64,000 nt of DNA from Methanobacteriaceae archaeon (GTDB lineage Archaea > Methanobacteriota > Methanobacteria > Methanobacteriales > Methanobacteriaceae): positions 49,923-113,922 of the forward strand of contig CAAFWR010000033.1 of NCBI GenBank assembly GCA_900766745.1, read 5' to 3'. Shown one piece after another: positions 56,210 to 64,000 of the stretch. The position numbers and the translations under genes are program-made. A model generated the notes under the pieces. The model searched no databases, was not told the origin of the DNA, and saw only the letters and a program-made list of their open reading frames with translations. Position 1 is the stretch's first letter, and every line of letters starts with the position of its first letter.

Positions 56210-56536
56210 CTATTCTTCAGCTTCTTCTTCCTCAGCAGGTTCTTCAACAGGTTCTTCAGCTTCAGTATTTTTAGATATGACAGATTCAGTTTCAATGTAT
56301 TTTAAATCTGCAGGAGTTTCATAGATTTTTGCATAACCATGTGCTTTAGGTTCACCATATTGAGGTTGAACATTGTCAACTACAATTAAATCTTTTTTAG
56401 TATTTAATAAAGCTACTAGTTTTGCTTTAATATCTAAAATTTTAGGAGTTGCTTCCCCTTCATATTCTACAAAAAACTTTACTTCATTTCTTTTGAAGAT
56501 TTTATTATCCTTTTCTTCAATAATAGTAATTTCCAT
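56210..56536 (-). CDS. rps24e: 30S ribosomal protein S24e
   Basis: 108 aa. [21 protein letters not shown] start, [33 protein letters not shown] is the S24e signature region, and the C-terminus is a Glu-rich tail [15 protein letters not shown], longer than in many orthologues. Follows the dephospho-CoA kinase gene by 10 bp. Confidence 0.95.
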   Translation of the reverse strand: MEITIIEEKDNKIFKRNEVKFFVEYEGEATPKILDIKAKLVALLNTKKDLIVVDNVQPQYGEPKAHGYAKIYETPADLKYIETESVISKNTEAEEPVEEPAEEEEAEE

Positions 56537-56546
56537 ACTTTAACCT

Positions 56547-57056
56547 CTATTCTTTTATAAAACCGTCTAAAAGCTCTTGAGCTTTTATTCTTAGGTCAGA
56601 AACATTCAAAACTACCAACCCCTCATTAGGTTGTCCATATAATACAATAGTATCATCAGGAGCTAGTATAATGCAAGGAAGAACAGCAAGATCTTCTTCC
56701 CCATCTACAATAATTAGCTGATTATCGCCATTTTCAGCTAATTCTATAGATTTTTCTATGGTTTCCCATAGATTCTGAGTAATAGTTCCTGGAGGATTTA
56801 TAGCTTTAACAATGTTTTCTATTGCTAATAAATTATAATTATGATTTTTTCTTTGAATTAAATTATCAATAATTCCTACATCAGGTATTATATCATTATT
56901 AATAAGATTCTTAAAAGTTTCATCACCAGCAGAAATTAAAAATTTAGCAGCTGTAATTTCATCTAAAGCATCCCTAAATTCAGGATATAAAGTTCCTAAA
57001 GGAATCTTAAGTTCTGCTATTATATCTTTATTTAATTCTGGATCTAAACTATACAA
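56547..57056 (-). CDS. GTP-dependent dephospho-CoA kinase (DUF359)
   Basis: 169 aa. Archaeal last step of CoA synthesis; family known to use GTP. Conserved PLGTLYPEFRDAL near 19-31, VGIIDNLIQRK near 60-70, NPPGTITQNLWETIE near 87-101, VDGEEDLAVLPCIILAP near 118-134 and YGQPNEGLV. TTG start at 57056 with GAGGT SD. Its position between spt4 and rps24e is conserved in archaea. Confidence 0.9.
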   Translation of the reverse strand: MYSLDPELNKDIIAELKIPLGTLYPEFRDALDEITAAKFLISAGDETFKNLINNDIIPDVGIIDNLIQRKNHNYNLLAIENIVKAINPPGTITQNLWETIEKSIELAENGDNQLIIVDGEEDLAVLPCIILAPDDTIVLYGQPNEGLVVLNVSDLRIKAQELLDGFIKE

Positions 57057-57066
57057 AATAAAACCT

Positions 57067-57243
57067 CTATCTTACAATTAAACAATATTCACCAGGAAGT
57101 TCAATATTTAATTCTTTAGCTAATTCTGATTCTTCTGGATCAGTTATGATTAAAAGACCACTCCAATTATCAGAAGTAGGATTATTACAAACGTCACAAA
57201 CATCTTTTGTTGTTAATCTTTTACAATGAGTACAAGCATTCAT
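57067..57243 (-). CDS. spt4: Transcription elongation factor Spt4 (RpoE2)
   Basis: 58 aa. Zinc site CTHC (4-7) and CDVC (16-19), then [20 protein letters not shown] and GEYCLIVR. Partners Spt5/NusG and stimulates RNA polymerase processivity. Its ATG overlaps the rpoE stop as ATGA. Confidence 0.94.
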   Translation of the reverse strand: MNACTHCKRLTTKDVCDVCNNPTSDNWSGLLIITDPEESELAKELNIELPGEYCLIVR

Positions 57244-57806
57244 TTTTTACCCTTCTTGCTTTTATTCTTAGCCTGTTCAATCCATTCAAACCTACCTAAA
57301 CCATTTTGTCTCATAGTAAGACCAATTTTAGTATTTTTAGTAGATTTATCTTTAAGACTAATTGCTACAATTCTTGATCTAACCATGTCTCCTTTAGAAA
57401 GAGTTTTATTAGATTCGCTTGCGATAAGAGTCTCACCTTTAGAATCATAGTTAATGTAATCGTCAGTAACTTGAGAAACATGAACTAAAGCTTCCATAGG
57501 GCCAATTCTTATAAAAGCACCGAAACCGGTTATATCATTAACTTCACCATCAATTACTTCATGTTGTTCAGGTTTGAAGAAAACTGCATTAAACACAACG
57601 TTATGGTATGAAGCTCCATCACCCATAATAAGTTTACCTTCACCAATTTCTTCAATTTCATTAACACAAATAAGTAAACCCAAATCTTTATCTAAATGAC
57701 TATCATAAGTGTCATTTAAAGTTTGGAGAGCTACTTCTTCAAGAGGCTCATCAAATTTGTTAGGTGGAATTCTTACAGTGTCCTCAATTTTTGTCATGTG
57801 ATACAA
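57240..57806 (-). CDS. rpoE: DNA-directed RNA polymerase subunit E' (Rpo7)
   Basis: 188 aa stalk subunit. N-terminal part [11 protein letters not shown] and [31 protein letters not shown], then an S1 domain from about 80 ([27 protein letters not shown]). The TTG at 57806 gives MYH..., which matches the start MYH of relatives and has GAGGGAT SD; a start at ATG 57797 would shorten it. Overlaps spt4. Confidence 0.93.
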   Translation of the reverse strand: MYHMTKIEDTVRIPPNKFDEPLEEVALQTLNDTYDSHLDKDLGLLICVNEIEEIGEGKLIMGDGASYHNVVFNAVFFKPEQHEVIDGEVNDITGFGAFIRIGPMEALVHVSQVTDDYINYDSKGETLIASESNKTLSKGDMVRSRIVAISLKDKSTKNTKIGLTMRQNGLGRFEWIEQAKNKSKKGKK

Positions 57807-57808
57807 GA

Positions 57809-58345
57809 TTATCCCTCATATTCATATTTTTTATTAAATAAATCTAAAGATTCAATAATTTCTTTTTTAGCAATATCTGCACCTTTCCAACCTAATGTCT
57901 CAACTTCTTTTTCTTCAAGGTGTTTATACATGCTAAAAAAATGTTCAATTTCTTTTAAAAGATGCTTTGAAACATCATTAATGTCATAAACCTCATTATA
58001 ATGGGGGTCGTCAACTGGTACTGCTAATATTTTATAATCCTTATCGCCATTATCTATCATTCCTAAAACACCAATAGGCCTTACATCAACAAGACAACCA
58101 GAAAATGTAGGATGTTCTACTAAAACTAAAACATCCATTGGATCACCATCATAATACAAAGACTTGGGAATAAAACCATAATCTGTTGGATAAAAAACAG
58201 GAGAATACAAAACTCTATCTAATATAAACGATTCTTTATCTTTATCATATTCATATTTGTTTCTAGAACCTTTTGGAATTTCAATTACCACTGTTACAAT
58301 GTCTGGAACATTACTACCTGGATTTATATCACTCCATAGATTCAT
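57809..58345 (-). CDS. ppa: Inorganic pyrophosphatase
   Basis: 178 aa family I PPase. Metal-site motif [14 protein letters not shown] near 66-79 (Asp residues), [13 protein letters not shown] near 22-34 and the [11 protein letters not shown] strand. Hydrolyses PPi released in biosynthesis. 2 bp before rpoE. Confidence 0.95.
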   Translation of the reverse strand: MNLWSDINPGSNVPDIVTVVIEIPKGSRNKYEYDKDKESFILDRVLYSPVFYPTDYGFIPKSLYYDGDPMDVLVLVEHPTFSGCLVDVRPIGVLGMIDNGDKDYKILAVPVDDPHYNEVYDINDVSKHLLKEIEHFFSMYKHLEEKEVETLGWKGADIAKKEIIESLDLFNKKYEYEG

Positions 58346-58378
58346 CGAATCACCTATTTTTAAATAATATAATTAATT

Positions 58379-58774
58379 CTATAATACTTTACCATCAATA
58401 GAAATATATTTTTTTTGTCTTAAATAAACTATGGATATACCCTTTTCTTTTGCACGTTTTTTTAACTCAATATCATTAGTGGCCAATACATCGGATATTC
58501 TTATTAAAGCATCATCAACAGTTTCATTCTCCAATAATGAAATATCTTTTATTTCAATAGGAGAACATTTAGCTAATTTAAGAGCCATTCCTGCATTCAG
58601 TCTTGTTTTACCTTTGCTATTATGCTTAAGTCCATATAACTCATCAATAACAAAACTTGGTGCTATAAGTTTGTAGGAAGGTAATTTTTTCTCTAGTTCA
58701 TCAATTATATCAACATTAAACTGAAAAGGAACCATGAAAAAATTTGTATCGATAATAACTTCTTTAGAGTCCAT
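58379..58774 (-). CDS. PIN-domain nuclease, archaeal Fcf1/Utp24-like
   Basis: 131 aa. VIIDTNFFMVPFQF (Asp9), VIDELYGLKH, an acid-rich helix GMALKLAKCS and the C-terminal VLATNDIELKKRAKEKGISIVYLRQKKY follow the Fcf1 pattern, with three conserved acids. Eukaryotic Fcf1 cleaves pre-rRNA; its setting beside translation genes supports a similar role. 18 bp after the aIF2-gamma gene. Confidence 0.85.
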   Translation of the reverse strand: MDSKEVIIDTNFFMVPFQFNVDIIDELEKKLPSYKLIAPSFVIDELYGLKHNSKGKTRLNAGMALKLAKCSPIEIKDISLLENETVDDALIRISDVLATNDIELKKRAKEKGISIVYLRQKKYISIDGKVL

Positions 58775-58792
58775 AAATGCACTCCTAAAATA

Positions 58793-60007
58793 TTATTTGA
58801 TAATACCGTACCCAATTAATCTCCAACGAGCTCCAACTCTACGACTTAAAGCAACCCTATCCTCTTTACTTGCACATACAGGCAATTTAAGGTTTACAGT
58901 TACAAGATTATTTTTAGTTGAGGTTACAACTCCAATAGTTGTAGTAGTACCACAATTAATCATTAAAGGTTCTTTAAGTTTAATAGGGGCTACATCTCTT
59001 TCTTCTTTAGTACCAACAACTCTTTCAAGTAAATGAGCTTCCATTTCAAAACTATGCAGTACTTCAGGCAATGTATCCACTTCACCTGCTACTGAACCAG
59101 ATAATGAATCTGCTTTTGTTAAAGAAGGATCTAACTTAGTTGCAACACCAATAAGGCCTCCTGGACCTACTTCATCAACATTATTTCCATTAGCTTCAAG
59201 ACCAATAATTTCGGATTTTAAATTAATCCATTTATTGTCGTTGCTAATTCCTGGTCTTACTTCAATAGTATCTCCAACTTTTAATGTACCTTGAACTAAA
59301 GTTCCTCCAATAACTCCACCTTTAAGTTTATCTGCTTTAGATCCTGGTTTGTTAATATCAAAAGATCTAGCAACATGCATTAAAGCATTAACATCTTTAT
59401 TTCTTTCAGGAGTTTCAATTAAATTATTCATTGCTTCAATTAATATGTCCATATTTGCACCTTGTTGTGCAGATACTGGTATTATAGGAGCATTTTCAGC
59501 ACAAGTTCCTTTAACGAATTCTTTAATTTCATTATAACTTTCAATAGCTCTTTCTTTTGAAACAATATCAATTTTATTTTGAACTACAATAACATCATTA
59601 ACACCAATAACATCAAGTGCCATTAAATGTTCTTTAGTTTGTGGTTGTGGACATTCTTCGTTTGCAGCTATAACTAAAACTGCTCCATCCATTATTGCAG
59701 CACCAGATAACATAGTTGCCATAAGGGTTTCGTGTCCTGGAGCATCTACAAAAGATACTTTTTTAATTAATTCAGTTTCAGATCCACAGTTTTCACAAGT
59801 TTTAGAAGTAGTGTAACATTCAGGTTCATCACAATTGGGACATTTTCTAAACTCAATATCCGCATAACCTAAACGAATAGAAATACCTCTTTTTGTTTCT
59901 TCACTGTGAGTATCAGTCCATATCCCGGATAATGCTTTAGTAAGAGTTGTCTTACCATGATCTACATGACCAACTAAACCTATGTTTACATCTGACTGTA
60001 CATTCAC
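58793..60007 (-). CDS. Translation initiation factor aIF2, gamma subunit
   Basis: 404 aa GTPase. G1 GHVDHGKTT at 13-21, G3 [14 protein letters not shown]4 QNKIDIV, and zinc knuckle [11 protein letters not shown]...CENCG near 57-76. Two beta-barrel domains follow. Delivers Met-tRNAi to the 30S subunit. GTG start at 60007 with AAAGGTGGT SD. Confidence 0.96.
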   Translation of the reverse strand: MNVQSDVNIGLVGHVDHGKTTLTKALSGIWTDTHSEETKRGISIRLGYADIEFRKCPNCDEPECYTTSKTCENCGSETELIKKVSFVDAPGHETLMATMLSGAAIMDGAVLVIAANEECPQPQTKEHLMALDVIGVNDVIVVQNKIDIVSKERAIESYNEIKEFVKGTCAENAPIIPVSAQQGANMDILIEAMNNLIETPERNKDVNALMHVARSFDINKPGSKADKLKGGVIGGTLVQGTLKVGDTIEVRPGISNDNKWINLKSEIIGLEANGNNVDEVGPGGLIGVATKLDPSLTKADSLSGSVAGEVDTLPEVLHSFEMEAHLLERVVGTKEERDVAPIKLKEPLMINCGTTTTIGVVTSTKNNLVTVNLKLPVCASKEDRVALSRRVGARWRLIGYGIIK

Positions 60008-60068
60008 AGATTACCACCTTTTTAAAAATTTAAATTCAACACAAAATAAATAAGAAGAAATAGAATAT

Positions 60069-60452
60069 CTATTCTTCCTCTTCATCATCAGAACCAAGAA
60101 TTTCAGCAATAGGTTTGCTTCCAGCTGAAGTTACCTTAGTATTAACTTGTACGATATCATCTGCTATAGTATTTCCTCTTACTGTTTTTCTTCTTTTTAC
60201 ACCAGCACTTTTAGGATTGTAACCAACACCACTACTTAATAAACTTCTTATTCTTCTGGTACCTGGTACATCTTTTTTCATAGTAAATCCATTTTTGTCA
60301 CTTCCACCAGTGATTTTTAAAGTGTATCCATCTAATCCAACAACTTTGCCATCAAATTCATCGCCAATGACTAAACCATTGATTTCAGCACCGTCTTCGA
60401 TTTCAATTTGATGACTTTCGCCTTTATCAGATACAACAACTTTGTATACCAT
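60069..60452 (-). CDS. rps6e: 30S ribosomal protein S6e
   Basis: 127 aa. KVVVSDKGESHQIEI start, GFTMKKDVPGTRRIRSLLSSG is the S6e signature and GVKRRKTVRGNTI. An acid DDEEEE end. Start at 60452 (MVYKVV) follows GGAGGA; the open frame extends 18 codons upstream into the infB spacer without an SD. A near-palindrome (one bulge) overlaps its stop. Confidence 0.95.
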   Translation of the reverse strand: MVYKVVVSDKGESHQIEIEDGAEINGLVIGDEFDGKVVGLDGYTLKITGGSDKNGFTMKKDVPGTRRIRSLLSSGVGYNPKSAGVKRRKTVRGNTIADDIVQVNTKVTSAGSKPIAEILGSDDEEEE

Positions 60453-60489
60453 GCTTTTTCCTCCATTAATTTTTTTCACTAAAATTTTA

Positions 60490-62280
60490 TTATTCAAAAA
60501 GACCAAAGCTTCCCCAATCAGGATCTTGTTTCCTTTTAATTTCTAAAAATTCATATAATGTTTCATATTCATCTTCAGTTAATTTATCCTTAAATTCTCT
60601 TTCAATGAATTTATAATGATTTTCAGGAATATCAATATATAGCTCATCTCCTTCCTCAAAATGTTTTCCAACAATTGCATCTTTAATTGCCATTGCAACT
60701 CTTTGTCCTCTAGATATATCTGGTAAAGTTTCACCTTTATCTTCCATACTAGCAATATAACCAACAGTGTCACCATTTTTATTAATAACCTTTTGTCCTT
60801 GTTTAACGGTTCCACTTTCTACTTCAATACCCATAATAGCGGGTTTACTTTGACGGAAAACTAACTTTGGAAGAGATATGAATTTTGCAGGTTTAATGAT
60901 TGAATCATAAAAAGCTTTTTGCTTAGATTCTTCTTTTTGTTTAATCCATTCTTCATACTCCTCAATGATTTGATAGATTACATCACCGGAGAATAATTTT
61001 ACCTCAGATTTATTTAAATCCTCTTCAGAATTAGGATGAACATCAACATTAAATGCAATAATAGCTCCATGAGCCTCATTTTCACCATGAGCAATTGAAG
61101 AGTTAATAATATCTCTACGGTTTACATCTCCAATATCAGCAGATCTAATTGGAATATCCATTTCTTTAAGTAATTTCACAATAGCTTCAAGAGAACCTAA
61201 TGTATCAGCTTTAACTAAAATTCCTTCATCTTCAGTGTCAATAGTGATATCTTCAATTTCTTTTAAAATTTCATCTTCAACATCAACTTCATCATTAACA
61301 ACACGAAGAGGAGAACCAGAAACAACATTATCTAAATTAGGAGCAGCGATTTTAATACCTGCTGCTGCAACAACTTCATCCACTTTTTTAAACTTCCTTT
61401 TAGAATCTCTCATTTCTTCTAATGGCAATGGTCTTAAAATAGATCTTGTTTTTGTTATCAATACATCGTCATTAGCCAGCATTAAAGCTATTTCATCATT
61501 GGTTTTTAAAATACCATCATAAATAATAGTATCAACAGTCATGCCTAGACCTGTTTCTTCTTTAACTTCTAAAACAGTTCCTTTTGCTGGAGCATCCTCA
61601 TGAATTTCAAGTTGCTGAGTCAAATATTCTTGAGCAAGTCCTAATAACATAGCTAATACTTCAATTATTCCTTCACCAGATTTAGCACTGATTGGAATAA
61701 TAGAAATTTGAGAAGCAAAATTACTAACTCTATCAAAACGTTCTGATTGGAATCCTTCTTTATGAAGAACACCTACAATTTCATAGATTTTATTATCTAA
61801 ATCTTGTTTAACACTTTGAGCCTGCTGTTCATAAGTTTCTTTGAATGAAGCTCCTTCATGAGATTCCCATCCAAAGAGCATATCCATTTTATTTGCAACA
61901 ACAATAAAAGGAGTTTTATATAATTTAAGAATGTTTAAAGCTTCAAAAGTTTGTGGTTTAAAACCATCATTAATATCTACAATTAAAACAGCTAAATCAG
62001 CTAATGCTCCACCACGTTTTCTTAAACTAGTGAATGCAGCATGTCCCGGAGTATCAATAAAGAATAAACCTGGAATCAAATCTTTAATAGATAATTTTGA
62101 TATGAAATTACCGCAGATTTCTTCAATAGTATCATTAGGAATCTCTGTAGCTCCAATATGTTGAGTAATACCTCCTGCTTCTTTATCAGCAATGGTACTT
62201 CCTCTAATATAATCTAACAATGTAGTTTTACCATGATCTACATGTCCTAATACTGATACAATTGGTGACCTGATTTTCAT
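60490..62280 (-). CDS. infB: Translation initiation factor IF-2 (aIF5B)
   Basis: 596 aa subunit-joining GTPase. [13 protein letters not shown] near 12-24, [17 protein letters not shown] (G3), ANKMDM (G4). The domain order G-II-III-IV is typical of aIF5B, with the C-terminal helix [28 protein letters not shown]. No intein, unlike some archaeal infB genes. Lies between ndk and rps6e. Confidence 0.96.
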   Translation of the reverse strand: MKIRSPIVSVLGHVDHGKTTLLDYIRGSTIADKEAGGITQHIGATEIPNDTIEEICGNFISKLSIKDLIPGLFFIDTPGHAAFTSLRKRGGALADLAVLIVDINDGFKPQTFEALNILKLYKTPFIVVANKMDMLFGWESHEGASFKETYEQQAQSVKQDLDNKIYEIVGVLHKEGFQSERFDRVSNFASQISIIPISAKSGEGIIEVLAMLLGLAQEYLTQQLEIHEDAPAKGTVLEVKEETGLGMTVDTIIYDGILKTNDEIALMLANDDVLITKTRSILRPLPLEEMRDSKRKFKKVDEVVAAAGIKIAAPNLDNVVSGSPLRVVNDEVDVEDEILKEIEDITIDTEDEGILVKADTLGSLEAIVKLLKEMDIPIRSADIGDVNRRDIINSSIAHGENEAHGAIIAFNVDVHPNSEEDLNKSEVKLFSGDVIYQIIEEYEEWIKQKEESKQKAFYDSIIKPAKFISLPKLVFRQSKPAIMGIEVESGTVKQGQKVINKNGDTVGYIASMEDKGETLPDISRGQRVAMAIKDAIVGKHFEEGDELYIDIPENHYKFIEREFKDKLTEDEYETLYEFLEIKRKQDPDWGSFGLFE

Positions 62281-62314
62281 GTTATCTTTAATAATAAAAT
62301 TTTAATTAAATAAT

Positions 62315-62767
62315 CTATTCATAAATCCAAATATTATCAACAATTGAGTAATCGCAAATTTCATTTTCATCAAAGAAAAGATTGATTTCCCTTTCAGCAG
62401 ATTCTGGAGAATCTGAAGCATGGATAATGTTTCTTCCAGTATCCATAGCAAAATCTCCTCTAATAGTACCGAGATCTGCTTCTAAAGGATTAGTTGCTCC
62501 AACCATTTTTCTAATTGTTGAAATAGCATCTTCACCTTTAATTACCATAGCTAATGATGGTGATGAAGTAATATAAGTAACTAAATCTTCAAAGAAAGGT
62601 TTATCAGCATGTTCTCCATAATGAGTTTTTGCTAACTCTTCGTCAATTTGCATTAATTTAACAGCAATGACTTGAAGACCTTTTTCTTCAAAACGAGATA
62701 ATATTTTTCCCATAAGACGTCTTGAAACTGCGTCTGGTTTCATCATTACAAAACTTTTTTGAATCAT
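62315..62767 (-). CDS. ndk: Nucleoside diphosphate kinase
   Basis: 150 aa. Catalytic His116 in [16 protein letters not shown], start [17 protein letters not shown] and the [18 protein letters not shown] strand. Balances NTP pools. The ATG overlaps the rpl24e stop by 4 bp. Confidence 0.96.
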   Translation of the reverse strand: MIQKSFVMMKPDAVSRRLMGKILSRFEEKGLQVIAVKLMQIDEELAKTHYGEHADKPFFEDLVTYITSSPSLAMVIKGEDAISTIRKMVGATNPLEADLGTIRGDFAMDTGRNIIHASDSPESAEREINLFFDENEICDYSIVDNIWIYE

Positions 62768-62925
62768 TCTTTAACCCATTTAACTTTTCTTGGAACTCTT
62801 CCAAGTTTAATCATGTTTTTTTCACATTTACTGCTACAAAAGAAATAAATAGAACCATCTCTTTTTACATACATTTTTCCAGTTCCGTCTTCGATTTCTT
62901 TATTACAGAATGAACAAGTTCTCAT
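62764..62925 (-). CDS. rpl24e: 50S ribosomal protein L24e
   Basis: 53 aa. [20 protein letters not shown], then [23 protein letters not shown]; four Cys form the zinc finger (CSFC and CSSKC). GAAGGTGT SD. Overlaps ndk by 4 bp. Confidence 0.96.
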   Translation of the reverse strand: MRTCSFCNKEIEDGTGKMYVKRDGSIYFFCSSKCEKNMIKLGRVPRKVKWVKE

Positions 62926-62947
62926 GTTCTACACCTTCTTATAAGGA

Positions 62948-63154
62948 TTAAGGAGTTCTAATTTCCTTAGCTTCTCTAATAGTATCAAGTAACATTAAAA
63001 TGTCGCCTTCTCTTACAGGACCCATAATGTTTCTTGTTAAAATTCTTCCCTTATCTCTTCCATCGAGGATTCTGCATTTAATTTGCATAACCTCTCCAGT
63101 CATACCAGTTCTTTTTAAAACTTCAATGACTTCAGCGGGAGTTCCTTCTTCCAT
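62948..63154 (-). CDS. rps28e: 30S ribosomal protein S28e
   Basis: 68 aa OB-fold protein. [28 protein letters not shown] and [30 protein letters not shown] are strongly conserved. AGGTGAT SD. Second gene of the superoperon, behind a long hairpin at 63171-63200. Confidence 0.97.
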   Translation of the reverse strand: MEEGTPAEVIEVLKRTGMTGEVMQIKCRILDGRDKGRILTRNIMGPVREGDILMLLDTIREAKEIRTP

Positions 63155-63170
63155 TTTTAATCACCTGTTT

Positions 63171-63200
63171 GATTAGACAAATGTCGTAGGACATCTAATC
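63171..63200 (-). promoter_or_regulatory. Intercistronic hairpin spanning the rpl7ae stop
   Basis: Outer arms GATTAGA/TCTAATC (63171-63177, 63194-63200) and inner arms TGTC/GACA (63182-63185, 63190-63193) with a 4-nt loop and a one-sided 4-nt bulge. The rpl7ae stop (63195-63197) is in the outer arm and the rps28e SD lies just beyond. Could be an attenuator or processing element. Confidence 0.55.
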
Positions 63201-63563
63201 TTTAAGTTCAGCGACTTTTTCGACGATTTCTTCAACAGCTGCTTTTGCATCTCCAGCATCTACAATACATGCTGAAGCAGTACCAACGGTTAAACCTGCA
63301 GCGTCACCAACTTGTTCTTTAGTGGATAAGTAAATGTAAGGAATTTCTTTTTCATCAGCGAGAACAGGAATATGTGCAACGATTTCTTCAGGTTGTACAT
63401 CTTCTGCAATAACTACTAATTCTGCGTCTCCTCTTTCGATGAGTTTAGTTACTTCGTTAGTTCCTTTTGCTACTTTACCAGTATTGGTTGCAGTTTCTAA
63501 TGCTTCTTCAGCTTGTTTAGCTAATTCTTCAGGTGTCTCAAATTTTACATAAATTGCTGCCAT
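63195..63563 (-). CDS. rpl7ae: 50S ribosomal protein L7Ae
   Basis: 122-aa kink-turn binding protein of the ribosome, box C/D and H/ACA RNPs and RNase [37 protein letters not shown] and the C-terminal [11 protein letters not shown] are L7Ae signatures. Start at 63563 ([10 protein letters not shown]) follows GGAGGT; the frame opens seven codons earlier. First gene of the superoperon. In other archaea L7Ae represses its own mRNA through a leader k-turn. Confidence 0.96.
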   Translation of the reverse strand: MAAIYVKFETPEELAKQAEEALETATNTGKVAKGTNEVTKLIERGDAELVVIAEDVQPEEIVAHIPVLADEKEIPYIYLSTKEQVGDAAGLTVGTASACIVDAGDAKAAVEEIVEKVAELKD

Positions 63564-63582
63564 AATATATACCTCCTTTTTC

Positions 63583-63609
63583 ATCTGGCATTGCCATCCA
63601 TCGGCAGAT
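63583..63609 (-). promoter_or_regulatory. Structured 5' leader of rpl7ae, possible L7Ae-binding element
   Basis: ATCTG/CAGAT arms (63583-63587, 63605-63609) enclose a loop with GATGGATGG and a nested TGGC-AAT-GCCA stem, ending 10 nt before the SD. L7Ae autoregulation through a k-turn is known in archaea; GA-rich parts are there, but I cannot draw a textbook k-turn, so this is a candidate only. Confidence 0.35.
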
Positions 63610-63931
63610 ATTATAATTCATTTGAATCATAATATTTTGTAATTTTAGCTATTTTTAACTATAATTACAGAATAATTATTCGATTTTGAATAATATACTA
63701 ATTCTTGAATATAATCATATATCACTAAATATAATCTCATTTTAAAAAAAATAAGAGAGATTAAACTTTCAATACAATTTTCTGAATTTTTATATATTTT
63801 TCAGCAAAGCTAAAAATAAAAATTTAGTAATTAATGAAATAATTCTAGAGAACTAGACAATAATAAATATAGTATTACTAGTTTATAAATGTTACTATGC
63901 AATTCTATTTCCAAAAAAAAGATAAAAAAAG
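63610..63931. other. AT-rich region upstream of the translation superoperon
   Basis: No gene. Should hold the superoperon promoter on the minus strand, but several AT-rich stretches compete and none is clearly best. A T-run (minus strand, about 63747-63756) looks like a second terminator of the gene at the right edge. Confidence 0.45.
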
Positions 63932-63962
63932 GTAAAATGATTTAAAAAAAAATCAATTTTAC
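63932..63962 (-). terminator. Terminator of the gene at the right edge
   Basis: Near-perfect inverted repeat GTAAAATGATT / AATCAATTTTAC with a T-rich loop, then on the minus strand two T-runs (to about 63913). Begins 13 bp after the stop at 63976. Confidence 0.5.
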
Positions 63963-63975
63963 AAAAATAAAATGT

Positions 63976-64000
63976 TTATTCGTATTTAACTGCTAATCTG
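63976..64000 (-). CDS. C-terminal end of a CDS cut by the right edge
   Basis: Only seven codons and the stop are visible: RLAVKYE then TAA. The ending (D)IRLAVK is reminiscent of archaeal histone C-termini (ED(I/V)xLAVK), but seven residues are too few to name it. The terminator behind it supports a real gene end. Confidence 0.4.

Noticed and set aside
60040-60075. Terminator at the end of rps6e
   Set aside because: A bulged stem is there but no U-run follows on the minus strand, and the operon continues into the aIF2-gamma gene 62 bp on.

Overview
The window is AT-rich archaeal chromosome from a methanogen of the order Methanobacteriales, most like Methanobrevibacter. Signs of this are archaeal ribosomal proteins (L7Ae, L24e, L37e, L40e, S6e, S24e, S27ae, S28e), an LSm protein, the aIF2-gamma/aIF5B/Rpo7/Spt4 cluster, GGGP synthase, HerA-NurA, archaeal CoA-pathway enzymes, EppA with a class III pilin, and archaeal GatC. 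Species cannot be fixed from the sequence alone. Strong GGAGG/GGTGA Shine-Dalgarno sites precede most genes and were used to choose starts; GTG and TTG starts occur, and pyrG appears to start at CTG.

Layout. 1-5.2 kb: end-resection operon nurA-herA-mre11-rad50 (rad50 runs off the left edge). 5.3-6.9 kb: GGGP synthase, L40e, Tsr3. 6.9-15.4 kb: mixed housekeeping and redox genes: exported M14-like protein, nadM, MoaE-like, Mop, TrmO, thioesterase, M42 aminopeptidase, GNAT, an F420 dehydrogenase beta-like protein whose halves are circularly permuted, an MBL hydrolase and a flavodoxin-ferredoxin. 15.6-23.4 kb: HEAT-repeat protein with an RNase H-like nuclease, Ogt, glutamate synthase-like protein, phosphopantothenate synthetase, Dph6. 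23.6-28.3 kb: a pilin with its prepilin peptidase, then modABC. 28.3-37.2 kb: accessory stretch with MFS and MATE exporters, M20 peptidase, a truncated ATPase beside two identical palindromes, pyrG, aldo/keto reductase and esterase. 37.2-47.6 kb: apgM, homoserine dehydrogenase with an ACT protein, gatC, a decayed zinc-ribbon gene, a large duplicated-domain protein, asnB, metY, metX-CBS and a bacterial-type RNase III. 47.7-56 kb: tandem duplicated small genes, L37e/LSm, PUA protein, ArfB, IMPACT-family protein, three rubredoxins, hexapeptide acyltransferase, KH/PP-loop protein, argH. 56-63.6 kb: translation/transcription superoperon, transcribed leftwards from rpl7ae to rps27ae.

Functional links: hom, ACT, metX and metY form the aspartate-to-methionine branch; phosphopantothenate synthetase and GTP-dependent dephospho-CoA kinase are steps of archaeal CoA synthesis; modABC, Mop and MoaE-like serve molybdate/tungstate handling; the rubredoxins, flavodoxin-ferredoxin and permuted F420 protein suggest oxidative-stress or low-potential electron transfer.

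A recurrent structure is an inverted repeat that encloses or overlaps the stop codon, in several cases followed by a U-run; at least eleven gene ends show it. No tRNA, rRNA, CRISPR array or complete insertion sequence was seen.
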